Shown: piece after piece, positions 33,012 to 45,027 of the stretch
How the letters are laid out: every line of letters begins with the position of its first letter
Position numbering within the stretch: the first letter of the stretch is position 1
Assembly: GCA_030272155.1 (NCBI GenBank)
Contig: CP126191.1
Span: 7,338,501 to 7,402,500, forward strand
Reading direction: 5' to 3'
DNA: 64,000 bases
DNA from: Tetradesmus obliquus
Lineage: Eukaryota; Chlorophyta; Chlorophyceae; Sphaeropleales; Scenedesmaceae
The notes under the pieces: generated by a model
The model's database searches: none
What the model was told of the DNA's origin: nothing
The model's input: only the letters and a program-made list of their open reading frames with translations
Translations under genes and position numbers: made by a program

Positions 33012-35394
33012 ATGCTTGCACAGCGGCCATGTATGTCGATGGCTCAATTGAGCCGATCGCGCTGTGTAAATGTTTCAGCGGTGGCGGGCTCCACCAGCAC
33101 CCCAGGTTACGCGTATCAAAAAGTGCAGAAGGACAACAGGGAGCCAAGGGCGGAGAACGTTGCAGGAAACTTCTGGGTGGACCACACATGCATTGGTGAG
33201 TCTTTCAAGTCCTTCCTGGTGCATGCCACCAGCCAGCAAGCGCGCAGGCTGCTCAATGCACCAGCAGGTGTTTGCTAATGCTGTGCATGCTCTTGGATGC
33301 ATGCAATGCACTTGTGGCCTTGTCGTGAACTTGAACTAGGCGTCGCTGCCAACTTATGTCAACGATTTAATCTTTTGCAATGGTGCTGGCTGCCTGCAGA
33401 CTGTGACACCTGCCGCATGATGGCACCAGAGACATACAGCAGGATGAACGACCAGTCAGCAGTGCACCAGCAGCCCTCAGACCGCAAGGGCAGGGTGCGG
33501 GCACTGCAGGCGCTGCTGTCGTGCCCAACGTGAGTATCACAGCCTTCTGCACACCCGCTGTACTCCTGCAGATAGCCGCAGCAGCAGCAGCTGGGCCAAG
33601 GAACTCCTTATCACGGCATGCATGGGCCACGGGGCGCATAATGGGTGGTGCGGGTGGTGGTAGCAAAGCTGCAGCCATACGCACACAGGAGTTGCTGACA
33701 TGTTCTGGGCTCAGCCTCTCCTCGCTTTTGTGAGTTTGTTGACACATGTCGGCCCTTGGCCACTGCTGGGTTGTGCGCATCTGCAGTGCTTGCTTTGCAA
33801 CCAACCAACTGCTGCTTTCCTTGCAGTTACTCCATCCACGTGAATGAGAGGAGCGCAGATGAGTTGAAGGAGGCTCAGGCTGGTATGCCGCTGCCCGTGC
33901 CCGGTACCGCCAACTGCTACAGCTGCGGATGGTAAGGACTGACATCAAGTTGCTCAGCAACCACTGCAGCAGCATACCTCAACTGAAACATGTTTGAATC
34001 TCTGCTGATGTGTACGGTTGCAGCACAACACTGTTGGCTCAACTGCTGCATTAGCAGGCCCTACTGCATGCGCACGGGTGACAGTCTGGTCCCTGTACGC
34101 GGCCAGCTTAGCAGCAGCAGCAGCAACAGCAGCTGCGTTCCCAACCCTTGTTATGACATGCTCACTGCACTCAAATGTGCCCCTGCTGGCTGTGCCATGC
34201 TTGCTGCAACCGCTCCAGGCGCTCCGAGAAGACGTTTGGTGGCGAGGGCTTCCTCATCACGCGCTCACAGGGCAACGTGCTGGTGGACGCCCCCCGCTTC
34301 AACCCCGTGCTGGCCAAGCGCATCGCGGAGATGGGCGGCATCAAGTACATGTTCCTCACACACAAGTGAGTGGGCCTGGGCGCATGCCGCTGCTGCGGGT
34401 GCTCGAGCCTCACTGCCATAGTAGACAGTGTACATCGTCTTAACCTAGTGTGTATATGTGAGAGGCAGTACTGTTTTTACTTAACAGTTTCCAGAGCAGG
34501 TGTCATGTGCAACGTTGCAAGTTGAGCACACGCTAACAGTTTCCAGAGCAGGTGTCATGTGCAACGTTGCAAGTTGAGCACACGCTGTGTACGTATGGCT
34601 TGGCGTGCTCTTTCTGCTGCAAGAGCAACATCATTTTAGGGCTGCTGAGTTGCTACTGTTGCATGTCGGCGCGCTCCTGTGTGTGCAGGGATGACGTGGG
34701 CGACCATGAGCGCTGGGCGAAGCACTTCAATGCGCAGCGCATCCTGCACGCGGATGAGGTGGTGCCAGACACACAGGCAGTGGAGGTGAAGCTCACAGGT
34801 GCGGCAGCAGGCCCTGAGGCAGCCCCGGCAGCACATACTCAGCACAGTGCAGCTCAGCTTGGTGCCCCCTAGAAAGCTGCGCGTTTTTAGCGCAGCGTTT
34901 CACTGCCACACACCACCAACGCTCTGCTGTGGAGCCAGCTGCTGCTCACTCCTGCCAACTACCACCAGCACGCTGACGCTCATCGCCCATCTGCTGCGGC
35001 ACTTGCAAATGTGCGCTGCTGTGCAGGCGAAGGGCCCTGGCAGCTGCCAGACGGCAGTGATGACATCACGCTCATCTTCACGCCTGGCCACACTGAGGCA
35101 CACGTGTGCCTCTACTACGCACCCGACAAGGCCCTGTTCTCAGGCGACCACCTGTCAGCAGGCTACACACCCGAGCAGGAGCTGTATGTGTTCAAGGACT
35201 TCAACTGGTACAGCGTGCCGCGGCAGCTGGAGAGCATGCGGCAGCTGCTGCAGTATGACTGGCTGCACGTGCTGCCCTGCCACGGGCGGCCAGTGCACCT
35301 GCGTGATGCGCTGCACAGGCTGCAGGCGATGAATGAGCTGCTGGTGAGGGAGGGGCTGACGCCTGAGCTGCAGCCGGCTGCTGTCAGCAGCTGA
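33012..35394 (+). CDS. Metallo-beta-lactamase-fold protein with N-terminal single-cluster ferredoxin domain
   Basis: Six exons, 33012-33195, 33400-33529, 33827-33931, 34219-34365, 34689-34798 and 35027-35394, join in phase to 347 amino acids. After a possible transit peptide comes a 4Fe-4S ferredoxin-type domain with ligand cysteines in CIDCDTC (split by intron 1) and SCPT. A hydrolase domain follows: GGEGFLITRSQGNVLVDAP, then YMFLTHKDDVGDH for the first metal motif, TPGHTEAHV, SGDH and PCHGR for the later ligands. The same two-domain arrangement occurs in a land-plant chloroplast protein (At4g33540, from memory), so this is an old plant-lineage fusion. The usual HxHxDH motif is altered: HKDDVGDH lacks the second His and is longer. 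The substrate is unknown; coupling of a redox centre to hydrolysis is inferred. Confidence 0.9.
34483..34586. repeat. 52-base perfect tandem duplication in an intron
   Basis: Copies at 34483-34534 and 34535-34586 are identical, starting AACAGTTTCC and ending GCACACGCT. They lie in intron 4 of the metallo-beta-lactamase gene and do not touch its splice sites. Perfect identity points to a recent duplication. Confidence 0.95.
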
Positions 35395-36464
35395 GCTAGT
35401 GCAGCATTGCTGAGCTTGGGCTGGGATTTTTATGCCTTGTTGTTGTGCTACCGCATTTGTTTTACGGGCATCTGAGTGAGACCACACGTGTTGCTTTGAT
35501 ATCAGCAGCGCCATGGTGCTTATGGGTTTGTGTGTTTGTCGCTCGCATTGCTGCCGATGCTGTTCAGATGCCATGAGCCACATGTGTTCGTCAAAGGATG
35601 TTTGGGCATGTGCGAGCAGCAGGGGCTGAGTATGCTGCCTGGCACATTTGCCCTGCATCAGGCCTCTGCAGTGCTGTGCAGGTGTGGAAGGTCGCTGCTG
35701 GCGGTTTGACCTAGACGTGCTTGACAAATTGTGTGACAGGGCTGTTGGCTTTGAAAAGCAAGGATACGCATGCACAGGATACGCATGCATGATCAGGCAG
35801 TACCTGCATGTTGTCCCCAGAACTGCTTAATGCCACAGTTGGAGCTCCAACACTCGAGTGCCCTGCGAAGTTGTCTTGAATGCTTGTCGCCAGGTCTCAA
35901 AGCATGTGCATCCATAGATTTTGTCAGTAGCCACAAGTTGTGGATGGTATAGCGGTGCAAAGCATCAACTCTGCTGTTATTTTATGGTTTATGGCAAAGT
36001 GGGAGACACAGCATTGCTGGCCTGGGCACGGTGTGCCTGCGTGTGCATGCCACATTGGCGTGTGGGGGTAAATTTCGGCCCGGTTGGTTTTGGGTGTGGT
36101 GGTGTACAGGTCGGGCCTCGGACGCCACGCTGCATGCATCAGGAACTGATGCATCGTTTGCTGCGAGGCTATAGTGTTATGTGAGCAGCATTGCTGTGCT
36201 CTCTGAAGCTGAGATGTTGTTCAACATTTAGAGTGACACCTGCCAAAGCCCTAACAGGTGTAACTGCCACTTTTCACAAGCGTAAGGACAATATCAAACA
36301 AGATAACTGCATATGCGCGCAGATTGACACCATTGCAGCCCTGTGCTGCGATCTGGTAAGCTACCAGGAGCACGTCGCATGTTGCTCTGGCACTGGCGCT
36401 TTTGCATTTGATCAACGCTTCCGTGCTCATTCCACTGAAAGGTTATAATCTTAATTCGTTTGCT
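35395..36464 (+). other. Intergenic region between metallo-beta-lactamase and mTERF genes
   Basis: The left part is GT-rich 3' flank. Two copies of GGATACGCATGCA lie next to each other near 35762-35788. No gene or RNA was recognised. The part after about 36180 is presumed promoter. Confidence 0.45.
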
Positions 36465-39190
36465 ATGACGATGGCCCAACACCGATGTCACTGCAGCGCT
36501 AGCAGCAGAGGCAGCAGTACTGCACTTTGCAGCAGCAACACCAGATTCCTGAACCGGACAGCTGCGACCCGTGCAGTGCTGTGCGCCCCCAGGCAGCACA
36601 CCAGCAGCTGGGCACTGCGGGCTACCGCTGTGGACCACTTGATCATGAATGTAGATGGCTTCAATGCCACCCAGGCAGCTGCAGCATACCCGCCGCTGGC
36701 ACAAATGGAAATGGAAGAGTTTGCCCTGAGCAATCTGGGCGTCATCCAGTCTCTCATTCCTGCAAGGATTCAAGGACAGCTGTTCACACACCACCCACAG
36801 CTGCTGGAGACTGACATGCAGGTGAGGATGATACATGTAGCTTGCGAAGCTGGCTACACAGACCTGCCTCATGGGCCATGCTCCACTGCTGGCACGATCC
36901 GATGCATGCATGGCATCCCACATTCACTGCATATGTCTTTGACTGATGATGTGTCATGCGCTAACTGTGTGTGCTGCAGGCGTGGCTGGACTTTTTGCAG
37001 TCGTTTGGGCTGCAGGAGCAGCAGATTGCCGACATCCTGCGCAGCAGCCCCGAGCTGTTCTACTCCAGCAACATCTTCCAGGTGCGCGCCTGGCAGTTAA
37101 GCTTCAGCAGCAGTCATCAAGCTACGTGCAATGCTGGCGCCAGTCAGGATAACAACAAGCAGTCACACACGACCAACCTCAACTGTATACTGCGGTGTTC
37201 AAGCTGATAGCCAGCATGCCCTGCTGCTGCTGGCATTTGCTGCATTGCATCCGCCTGCAGGCTGGCCAGCTGCTGCTGTTTCTACGGCAGAACCTGCAGC
37301 TGCCTGACGACGCGCTGCTGCCCCGGCTCAAGTGGGCTGCAGCGCTGCGCCCCGACAGCAGCCAGGCGTCCATGCAGGCAGTTGTGCAGGCGCTGCAGCA
37401 GCACCTGCCGCTGCGTGAGGAGCAGCTGCTGCCTGCGCTGAGCCTGTTCCCAGATGTGCTGGGCTGGGACGTGCAGCGGGAGCTGCTGCCCAAGCTGCAG
37501 TTTTTCGACAGCCTGGGGCCTGCAGGCAGGCGGCTGTTGGACACCATGTACGAGGAGCATACAGGATACCTGCAGGTGTGAGGCCGTACTCAGCAACACC
37601 ACCAGCAGCAGTGGATGCATACACACTTGCCGACCTTGTTGCCGAATGGCAGCAGCTGTGCACCCGTCCAGTTCAGGGGCTTGCAGTCACCTTCAGTGCC
37701 TGCTGGTGCGGCTGCTCCCTCTGTATGCCTTCTTGCAGGGCCTGCGCAGCTGGAGCTACGCAGTGGCGCCCAAGCTGCAGCTGCTGAGCGAGGTGCTGGG
37801 CAGCGAGCAGCAGGCGGCAGCGCTCATCGCCAGCTGCCCAGCTGTGCTGAAGCTGCCAGTGGAGGCCAAGCTGCAGCCTGTGCTGGGTTGCCTTGCTGCT
37901 GCTGGGGTGAAGGGTGAGCAGCTGGCACAGCTGCTGAGGGGCTGCCCCAAGCTGCTGGCTGAGCCGCGGGAGAGCATCGTAGCCAGGTGGGTGGGATCAA
38001 AGGGTGAGAGGAACAATCAGATGCTGCGGCGGTTGCAAGCTTGAAGCACCAGCTGTTTGTGCCGGCTGCCCTGCATTCATGCAGCTCGTGCAGCAGCCGG
38101 TGGCACAGCTGTGCCAGCCCCAGCTGTGCAAGCAATTGTCATGCTTGCCAGCTATTCAAGTCACGTATGTGTGAGCTGTATGTCTGCTGCGTAGTCTGCT
38201 GCATGCTGTGGTATCTCACTTGCTTTCGAGCAACTTTGAACCTGGCATGCATGTTAATCCAGGCGTGTCCTACCCCTGTGCAGGATCAACTTCCTGGTCG
38301 ATGTGATAGGCGGTGACGTGAGCGACCTGATGGCTTACCCCCAGTATGCCATGCTGTCACTGGCTGACACCGTCGGCCCCCGCTACTACTTCCTGGCGCG
38401 TCAGGGCTGGCTGGAGGCCTTCAGCGAGCCCAGCAGTGGCAGCCTGCAGCTGGCTCGTGTGATGCAGCCGGAGCTGACGGCCTTCCTGGCTGATGTGGCA
38501 CAGGTGAGGGGGGCGGACTGTGGCACAGGTGAGGGGGGCGGACTGTGGCACAGGTGAGGGGGGCGGACTGTGGCACAGGTGAGGGGGGCGGACTGTGGCA
38601 CAGGTGAGGGGGGCGGACTGTGGCACAGGTGAGGGGGGCGGACTGTGGCACAGGTGAGGGGGGCGGACTGTGGCACAGGTGAGGGGGGCGGACTGTGGCA
38701 CAGGTGAGGGGGGCGGACTGTGGCATGCAGCCGCACCAACAGCTAGCAGGAGAGCAAAGCAGGCCGGAGCCTGTGTGCCAGGGCTGGTGGCTTTACAGAT
38801 GGAGTGACAGCAGTAGCTGTATAGTGCTTTGGTGTATGTTTGCTTCTGGTTGGCTGGCCATGTCGTACATGCACCATGTTTGCTGTGTTTCTGTGCAGCA
38901 GCTCGTCATCGCAGGACGTCACAGCCAGCAGAATGCTCTCAAAAGCAACCAAGAAACACCACACCACATTCCGTATGCAGCAATACAGCCGTGTATTGCC
39001 TTGATGCTGCTGTAATCAGGTGTCTGGGCAAGACATTGGGTCAGCAGCTACTGCCTATGGGGAGATGAAGGTGGAGTGGGACAACCTGCTGGGCTGGTGC
39101 TGCGACAAGGCCTTCAGCAGCCAGGAGGAGCGCGCAGGCAGCAGCATGTACGAGGAGCAGCTCAACCTGTTCTACGTGCTGGTGCAGTGA
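36465..39190 (+). CDS. Organellar mTERF-domain protein
   Basis: Six exons, 36465-36821, 36980-37081, 37261-37575, 37739-37986, 38284-38503 and 39020-39190, join in phase to 470 amino acids. The start MTMAQHRCHCSASSRGSS and the following Ser/Thr/Arg-rich residues look like an organelle transit peptide. The body is a chain of roughly 30-residue helical repeats with the mTERF mark of Leu-rich helices and a Pro: LGLQEQQ-type segment then ILRSSPELFYSS, ALSLFPDVLGWD, ALIASCPAVLKLPVEAKL, LLRGCPKLLAEP, DLMAYPQYAMLSL. mTERF proteins bind organellar DNA or RNA and affect transcription, splicing or ribosome assembly. Which organelle is served is not resolved. The last exon (GEMKVEWDNLLGWC) is outside the repeats. 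Intron 5 starts inside a minisatellite that copies its own splice donor. Confidence 0.92.
38501..38725. repeat. 25-base minisatellite, nine copies, at the exon 5 splice donor of the mTERF gene
   Basis: Copies begin at 38501, 38526, 38551, 38576, 38601, 38626, 38651, 38676 and 38701 and are essentially identical. Each contains CAGGTGAGGG, a good 5' splice site. The first copy holds the real exon 5 end (38503). The unit is not a multiple of three. Confidence 0.97.
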
Positions 39191-40329
39191 CCCAGCTCAG
39201 CACGAGGTTGCAGTGACATTGGCTGGCAGCGACTCCTAGTCACCGTACTTGTGGGGTGAAGTGCAGCGAGCCACTGCTGCAGGGGCTGCTCTACAGCGGG
39301 TGTCTGGTTGCAAGCCCTCAGGGCCCTGCAGCGCCTGCAGTAGCCGCAGCTGCAGCATGGACTCTACCAGCAGCCTGAGGCTGTGAGGATCTTGCAAGTG
39401 TGTATGCATGATGCAGTGCCAGATCTGCTGGCTCTCGACATCGCCTGACAAGGCACCGGTGCAGTCAGCTGCAAATACGAAAGTTACCAACAATCACGCA
39501 GACGCACGGAGGCGCGCCGCTGATTGACGCCACCCGGCCCATGTCCCATGGCCACGTGGCCAATACAGTGGTTGCCACATGGGGCGTGGTGTCCTGAGAT
39601 GCTGCGTACTTCCACACGCTCATACACAGCTAACCTGGTCAGAAAGACGCCAGGAAGCAGGAGAGACGACTGACGGCATCAGAAAGCGCACACAACATCA
39701 TCATCATCATCATCAGAAAGCGCACACCTGTGTGATGCAGCATATGTGCACAGTGCGTCCCTGCCGGCTGCAAGACCGGGCTGCACAACGCACAGAGCAA
39801 TTGCGTGAAGTAATCTGGGCGCGCAGCGGTCACATTGAGCCCAGGCACATGGTGCGCTACGTGGCGATGCGACCATGTCACAGCACACATAACACGCAGC
39901 ATGCCACACGACCGACTATGATGAGCGCACGCTGTGCACAACTATACTGCCAACAACACAGGCAGGTTATCTTGAACATAATGCAATGGCGCGCATCGCG
40001 CGCCAACGCATGCACACCTGCGCAAAAGCTAGACTCACGAAACAGAAACGATGTTGCAGTGCTTGATAGAGGATTGATTGAGTTTGGGTCAACATGTACA
40101 CCACAACAGCAGACGCGTCATCAGAAGAAGGAACAAACCACGTATGTGCGCTGCTAGCGCATCAACGATGCAGCGGTGCCTGCAGCTGCAGCCACAGCAG
40201 CATATGCCCCAGATGCACAGCCTGCTGCTGACAGTTGGTGCGGACGGCGATGTCACCACAAAACCGCTGCAGCTGCTGCTGCCAGCAAAGTGCCTGCTGG
40301 TGTTCCAGGAAGCTGATTCAAGCAGCGGC
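39191..40329. other. Convergent intergenic region between mTERF (+) and NOP56 (-)
   Basis: After a short GT-rich mTERF flank the region is CA-rich on the + strand, as expected for the 3' flank of NOP56. It contains a (CAT)n tract at about 39696-39714. No gene was recognised. Confidence 0.5.
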
Positions 40330-43300
40330 TTATGCCTCCACCTTCTTCTTTTTCTTCTTCTTCTCGCCGTCTGCTTCCGACTTCTTTGACTTCTTGGCCT
40401 TCTTGGGAGCCTCCTCCTCTGCAGCAGCAGCAGCAGCAGCACTAAGAGAGTAAGGAACAAGCCTGGAACAAATGCATATATACGCAGAACAAACCTGGCA
40501 CATATGCGGCAACGGCTTCCAGAACAACAAGAGATACATGTGTGAATGGTCTGCTGCTGCTGTGCTGGTGCTGGCGCTGGCTGTAGCTGCAGCAAGCTAA
40601 GTGCCCGACCACCGCCCGACATACACGTGCTGCGCCCCGCACCTGCTGCGTCCTCCTCCTCCTCTGCTGCGCGCTTCTTCTTCTTCTTGTCCTTCTTCTT
40701 GGCTGCCTTGTCATCGTCCAGCACGATCTCCTCGTCAGCCAGCTGCCCCTTGAACTTGTCCATGGCCTCCTGCAGGGCGCAGCAGCAAGGTGTGCGATCC
40801 ACTGTGAGTGCATGAGTTGGCGCATCCATTGACATAAACAACTAGAGACGGTGCTTGTCATGCATGCTGCTGCAGTTGACTCTGGCGCCAATACCTGCGC
40901 TGGTTGTGAGCAGTGGCACCAGCAAGTCGCCTCAATACAGCAGCCCACAGGAACTGTTACTAAGATCAGCCAACCGCCCCATCATGCCGCAGCCGCCCAC
41001 CTGCATCACTGCCAGGTTCTTGCGTGGCGCCACGCCCTCCTCGTAGAAGCGCAGCCGCTCCTCCACCTGGTCGCGCAGCTTCTCACCAAACGCGCTGGTG
41101 GCGCTGTCCAGGAAGCAGTCGATGCGGCTAGCAATGCTGCACTTGTTGGCCAGGTAGCGGGAGATGCGGCCCTTGTTGCGCTGCTTGGCGCGGCCGATGA
41201 AGCTGGAGTGGAAGATGAGGCCGTACTTGGGTGTGTTGCCCTTGGTCTTCAGCGCCCTGGGGCACGAGGAAGATTTGACAGCCGGCATGACACATGGAGT
41301 TAGCAGCATACAGGGCAGCAGGCATCACAAGAGGCCCGGGATGTCTGTGCTGCCTGCAAGATTCAACCCTCACAGCGCCATACATGCACTGCGGCCGCAG
41401 CAGCACAGCAGAGCACCGACAGGCACACGCGCAGCAGCCCCTCACCTGAACAGCGCCTTCTCTGCTCCCAGGATCTGCACCGTGCTGGCCGGGTACTTGG
41501 CCAGGTTGGTGAGGCTGCCCGCGTGGCTGATCAGCCGCGCGCCGACCATCTCGCCGATCAGCGCAGACAGGTTTGGCGCCACGGTGTGCATCTTGTCGTT
41601 GAGGTAGGTGTGCAGCTTCTGGCGGTACTCGGCCAGGCTGATCACGCGCCGCGCAAAGGTCTCAATGTTGATGAGGTCAATGGCGGAGATGTCCTGACCC
41701 ATGGAGGCCTTGGCAGCATCCAGCACCTGGTGGATGATACATGGTATGGCGGTTTGGGTAAAATTAATGATTGGGGGGCGGGAGCGGAAGTCAGCAGTAC
41801 GCAAGCACGAAGAGCACGCAGCTGATGCATCGAGACAATTAGGACAGCCACTTGACGCGACACTAAGCGTGTGCCTCTGCTCAACCTCCAGATATGCACA
41901 GGCTTGCAACACAGCAAAGCGTCATAAGAGCGCTGGCTGAAACAGCTCCACAGCTCCCATACTGCTGCTAAGCACAGCTGCCTCGCCACCCAGCGCTGCT
42001 GCTTCTGCAAGCTTCTGCTGCTTCCCAAGTGCTGCGCCGCACCTCCTTGGCCTTGCCCTCGTCAGCCAGCACCTCTGCCAGCTCTGGCAGCTTCTCCTCG
42101 CTGAGGGTGCCCTTGTCCTTGACCACCAGCGCCACACGCGCATACAGGTAGTTGTCCGGCACAATCTGTGTAGGCGGAACAGCAACAAACATCAGCACAA
42201 ATTGAGCGACACATGCGACACCACAGGCAGCTGCAAAATGCTAGCACTGAAACAGCAAGCTAGACGCAGCGATGCATGAACTGACAGCAGCAGGGGGCTC
42301 CGCGCACCTACACATGCGCACGCGCCACCATGCTGACATCCTGAAGTTGAGTGACCATGCCACCGTCAACACACAATTCAGCCTGTGATGTAATGGCTGG
42401 CGTGCCCATCTACTATCCTACGATACTAATTGCACGTGCTGCTGCTGGCATGGCAGCACTGCATCAGCCCGCGGCCCGCCACGCACCTTGACCAGCTCCG
42501 GGAAGTGCCAGCTGTACCACTCCCTCACGCGCATGATGAAGGTGTTGATGTCCTTGTCCAGCGTGTCCAGCAGCGCGATGGCCTGGATGACCATGTTGTC
42601 CACCTTGTTCACGTTGAACTTCACCTTGGCGCGGCTGTACGAGTGCGCAAGACCCAGCTGCGCGCGGCGCAGGTCTACGGACGCAAGCACAAACAAGACG
42701 AGGCAGGCAGGCACATGCTAGTGAGGAAGCGTTGTGCTGGCAGACTGCTGACTGCTGCTGTTCACCACTAACGTCCATTATGCCAGATAGATGCCAGCCT
42801 ACTGTACAAACTGCAGAGGTATCTCGTGTGCTGCCGCCACCAACCGCTGCTCACAAGCCCGCACACCGCCACCAGCAGCAGCCGCCACCCCGCCTCACCC
42901 TCGTCCTTGAGGTTGTCGATGAAGCGCGTGAAGTGTGCGCGGATGCCGCGCAGCAGCTCGCCGATGAACTCGTTGCACACGCAGGGCACTGCTGTGGCCT
43001 CCTGGATGGCGCTGCCCAGCTTGGGCTCAGCCACGCCCAGCTGGAACTTGGCCTTCTTGCCGTCCTTCACCTGCGCGTGTGGGTGATGTGTAGCGGCAGG
43101 ATGCGTCAGCTCACCCGGTTGTCGCGTCTGTGGGGCATGCAGTATGGCGCGTGCCTTGTGCAGTGCACGGTGGTGGTGAAACGAAGCTGCTGATGCACTG
43201 GCCTCACCAAGCAGAAGAACTTTTGCTACTGCTCCATGGCATAGCACGCGACACAAGCTGCTGCTTGTTGGGTGCTTCGTGCTTTGTCGCAAGAGAGGCA

Positions 43301-44244
43301 GCGGCGGCGGCAGTCGCACAGGGTGCGCCTGCTGCTGCCCCGCTACCACACCCGCCATGCTGCGATGCTGTCCTGCTGCTGCTGCTGCTGCTGTTGCTGC
43401 TGCTTGAGCATTTAACCTCCACTGAGCCCCAGGCCCTGGGCTCACCTTGGGCAGGTTCATGGTGAGGAAGTTCTTCAGGTCGTCTGTCAGCTGCGCCTCG
43501 CTCACTGCGTTGATCTGCTCCAGCGCATCTGCTGCTGATGCAAAGGGCTTGAAGGCAGCCAGCTTGGCCACCTTTCCAAAGCGCTGCACATCGCTGCAGG
43601 TGCAAATATCAAAGATCCATGAAAAGTTGTGTAAGCACAGGTTGTGGTGTACAGACATGCTTGCAAAGCTGATGCCAGTGGGGCAAGCCAAACTGGTGCG
43701 CTGCATGTTGAGCTGCCAGCTCTGCAAGCAGGTGCTCCTTTGGGCCCTGATTGGCCCTTGATCGCAGCTCGTGTGATACAGCTATTCGCACTGCAGCCAG
43801 CCCGCTATTGCAGCTGCTGCTCTTGTGCAGTAGCAAGCCTGAAGTCACCACCACCAGCACCACCTCTGGCACTGGTGGAGGTTGACTGGTAGCACTCCTG
43901 CTGGTGCGGACCGAGAGCGGCTGCTATGCCACTGCCCTGCTGCTCATCCTGGCCCTGCCGCCAGCCGTGCACACCTGACGCTCTCCTGCACCTTGTCTGC
44001 TGCCTGCCCAATCTCATCCAGCCCCTTGATGTCAAACAGGGCAAAGCCTGAGGCTGACTCATACAAAATGAAGAGTGCCTACAGCCATTGCGCAACATCA
44101 GAATACCAAGCATGAGCAGTAGCAGCAGCAGCAGTGACACGCTTAAGCTCCGCTTCTGCTGGACGGGTCACAAGGCCAGCAGCGAGTAACAGCTTCAGCA
44201 CATCTGCAGCTTTGGCTTGATCGTCTACGTGCTAAGCCCACCAT
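40330..44244 (-). CDS. NOP56: Box C/D snoRNP core protein NOP56
   Basis: Nine coding exons after the start: 44078-43975, 43593-43446, 43070-42899, 42674-42487, 42165-42043, 41726-41446, 41256-41001, 40769-40643 and 40418-40330, all in phase. With a start exon ending at ATG (44244-44242) followed directly by GTGGGC, the protein has 496 residues. It begins [15 protein letters not shown] and KGLDEIG, as in plant NOP56. The Nop domain follows ([92 protein letters not shown]). A Lys/Glu-rich KKE/D-type tail closes the chain. NOP56 pairs with NOP58 and fibrillarin to guide 2'-O-methylation of rRNA in the nucleolus. NOP58 is excluded by the KAQLGL-type block (here [10 protein letters not shown]) and the [12 protein letters not shown]-type block. 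The ATG-only first exon is inferred. Confidence 0.95.
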
Positions 44245-45027
44245 AGTTGCCGGCAGCTGGGTTGGCTGCCAGTCCCGTGTGTAACTGTCTCACAGCCTGC
44301 TGAGCGCCTTCCAACCAGTAATAACGCTTAAAGTTTGTTAGAGCGTCAGAGCCTGAACTGCAGAGCCTGTGTGTTCTTCGCAGTCACCACGGAAAGGTTG
44401 CAGTCAGCACTGCAGTCAAACACAGCGAGTGTAATGGTCCGACAGGGAAGCATTTCCGCCGTTCATACGCAAGCCTGATCATGCACTGCCGCAGTCTGCC
44501 GGACTAACAGTTTCTGTAACACAGTTCGCCAGAAATCCATCCTTGTCTACGCTGCTCGTGCATTACAAATCAATGTGCCCTGTCTATTAAGACTTTTTGT
44601 AAGAGCTGTGTTTCCTTACGCCCAACTCAAGCTTGAACATCCAGTATCCCAGCCACGCCTTCATCCAAGACCACTTGACCCGAGAAGGCAACTATTCCTT
44701 GCGTGAAACAGCAACGTGGTGGGCACTGCCGCTGAAGCTGTATCAGCTGCCTTGGGTGAGGGAGTACGTCACATTTTTTCTTTCTTGGCTGTGTGTTCCT
44801 GTTCCACGACAATGCTTGCATAAACAATTTGTTTGGCTATTAAATGCTCTCTACTGGAGCTAGTCACTGGCAATGTAGGCTACTTGTACTGCTGTGCCGC
44901 ACAAGGGCGGGAAGTGCCTGCTCACCTCGTTACGCGGATGACGGCCGCTGACATTCGTCTGCTTCTTTGCATGCTGCAGAAACTACTATACAGCTCTTCA
45001 GCGGCGTTTTCCGCTGTAGCAGCAGGC
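44245..45027. promoter_or_regulatory. Divergent 5' region of NOP56 (-) and the SxIP-type coiled-coil gene (+)
   Basis: About 780 bases separate the proposed start codons. It should hold the NOP56 5' UTR and promoter and the 5' UTR of the + gene. Open sequence continues in frame upstream of 45028, with another Met at 44938. No known element was recognised. Confidence 0.35.

Noticed and set aside
40330-44244. Assignment of the Nop-domain gene to NOP58
   Set aside because: The [18 protein letters not shown] block, the [11 protein letters not shown] block and the alternating Lys/Glu tail match NOP56 rather than NOP58.
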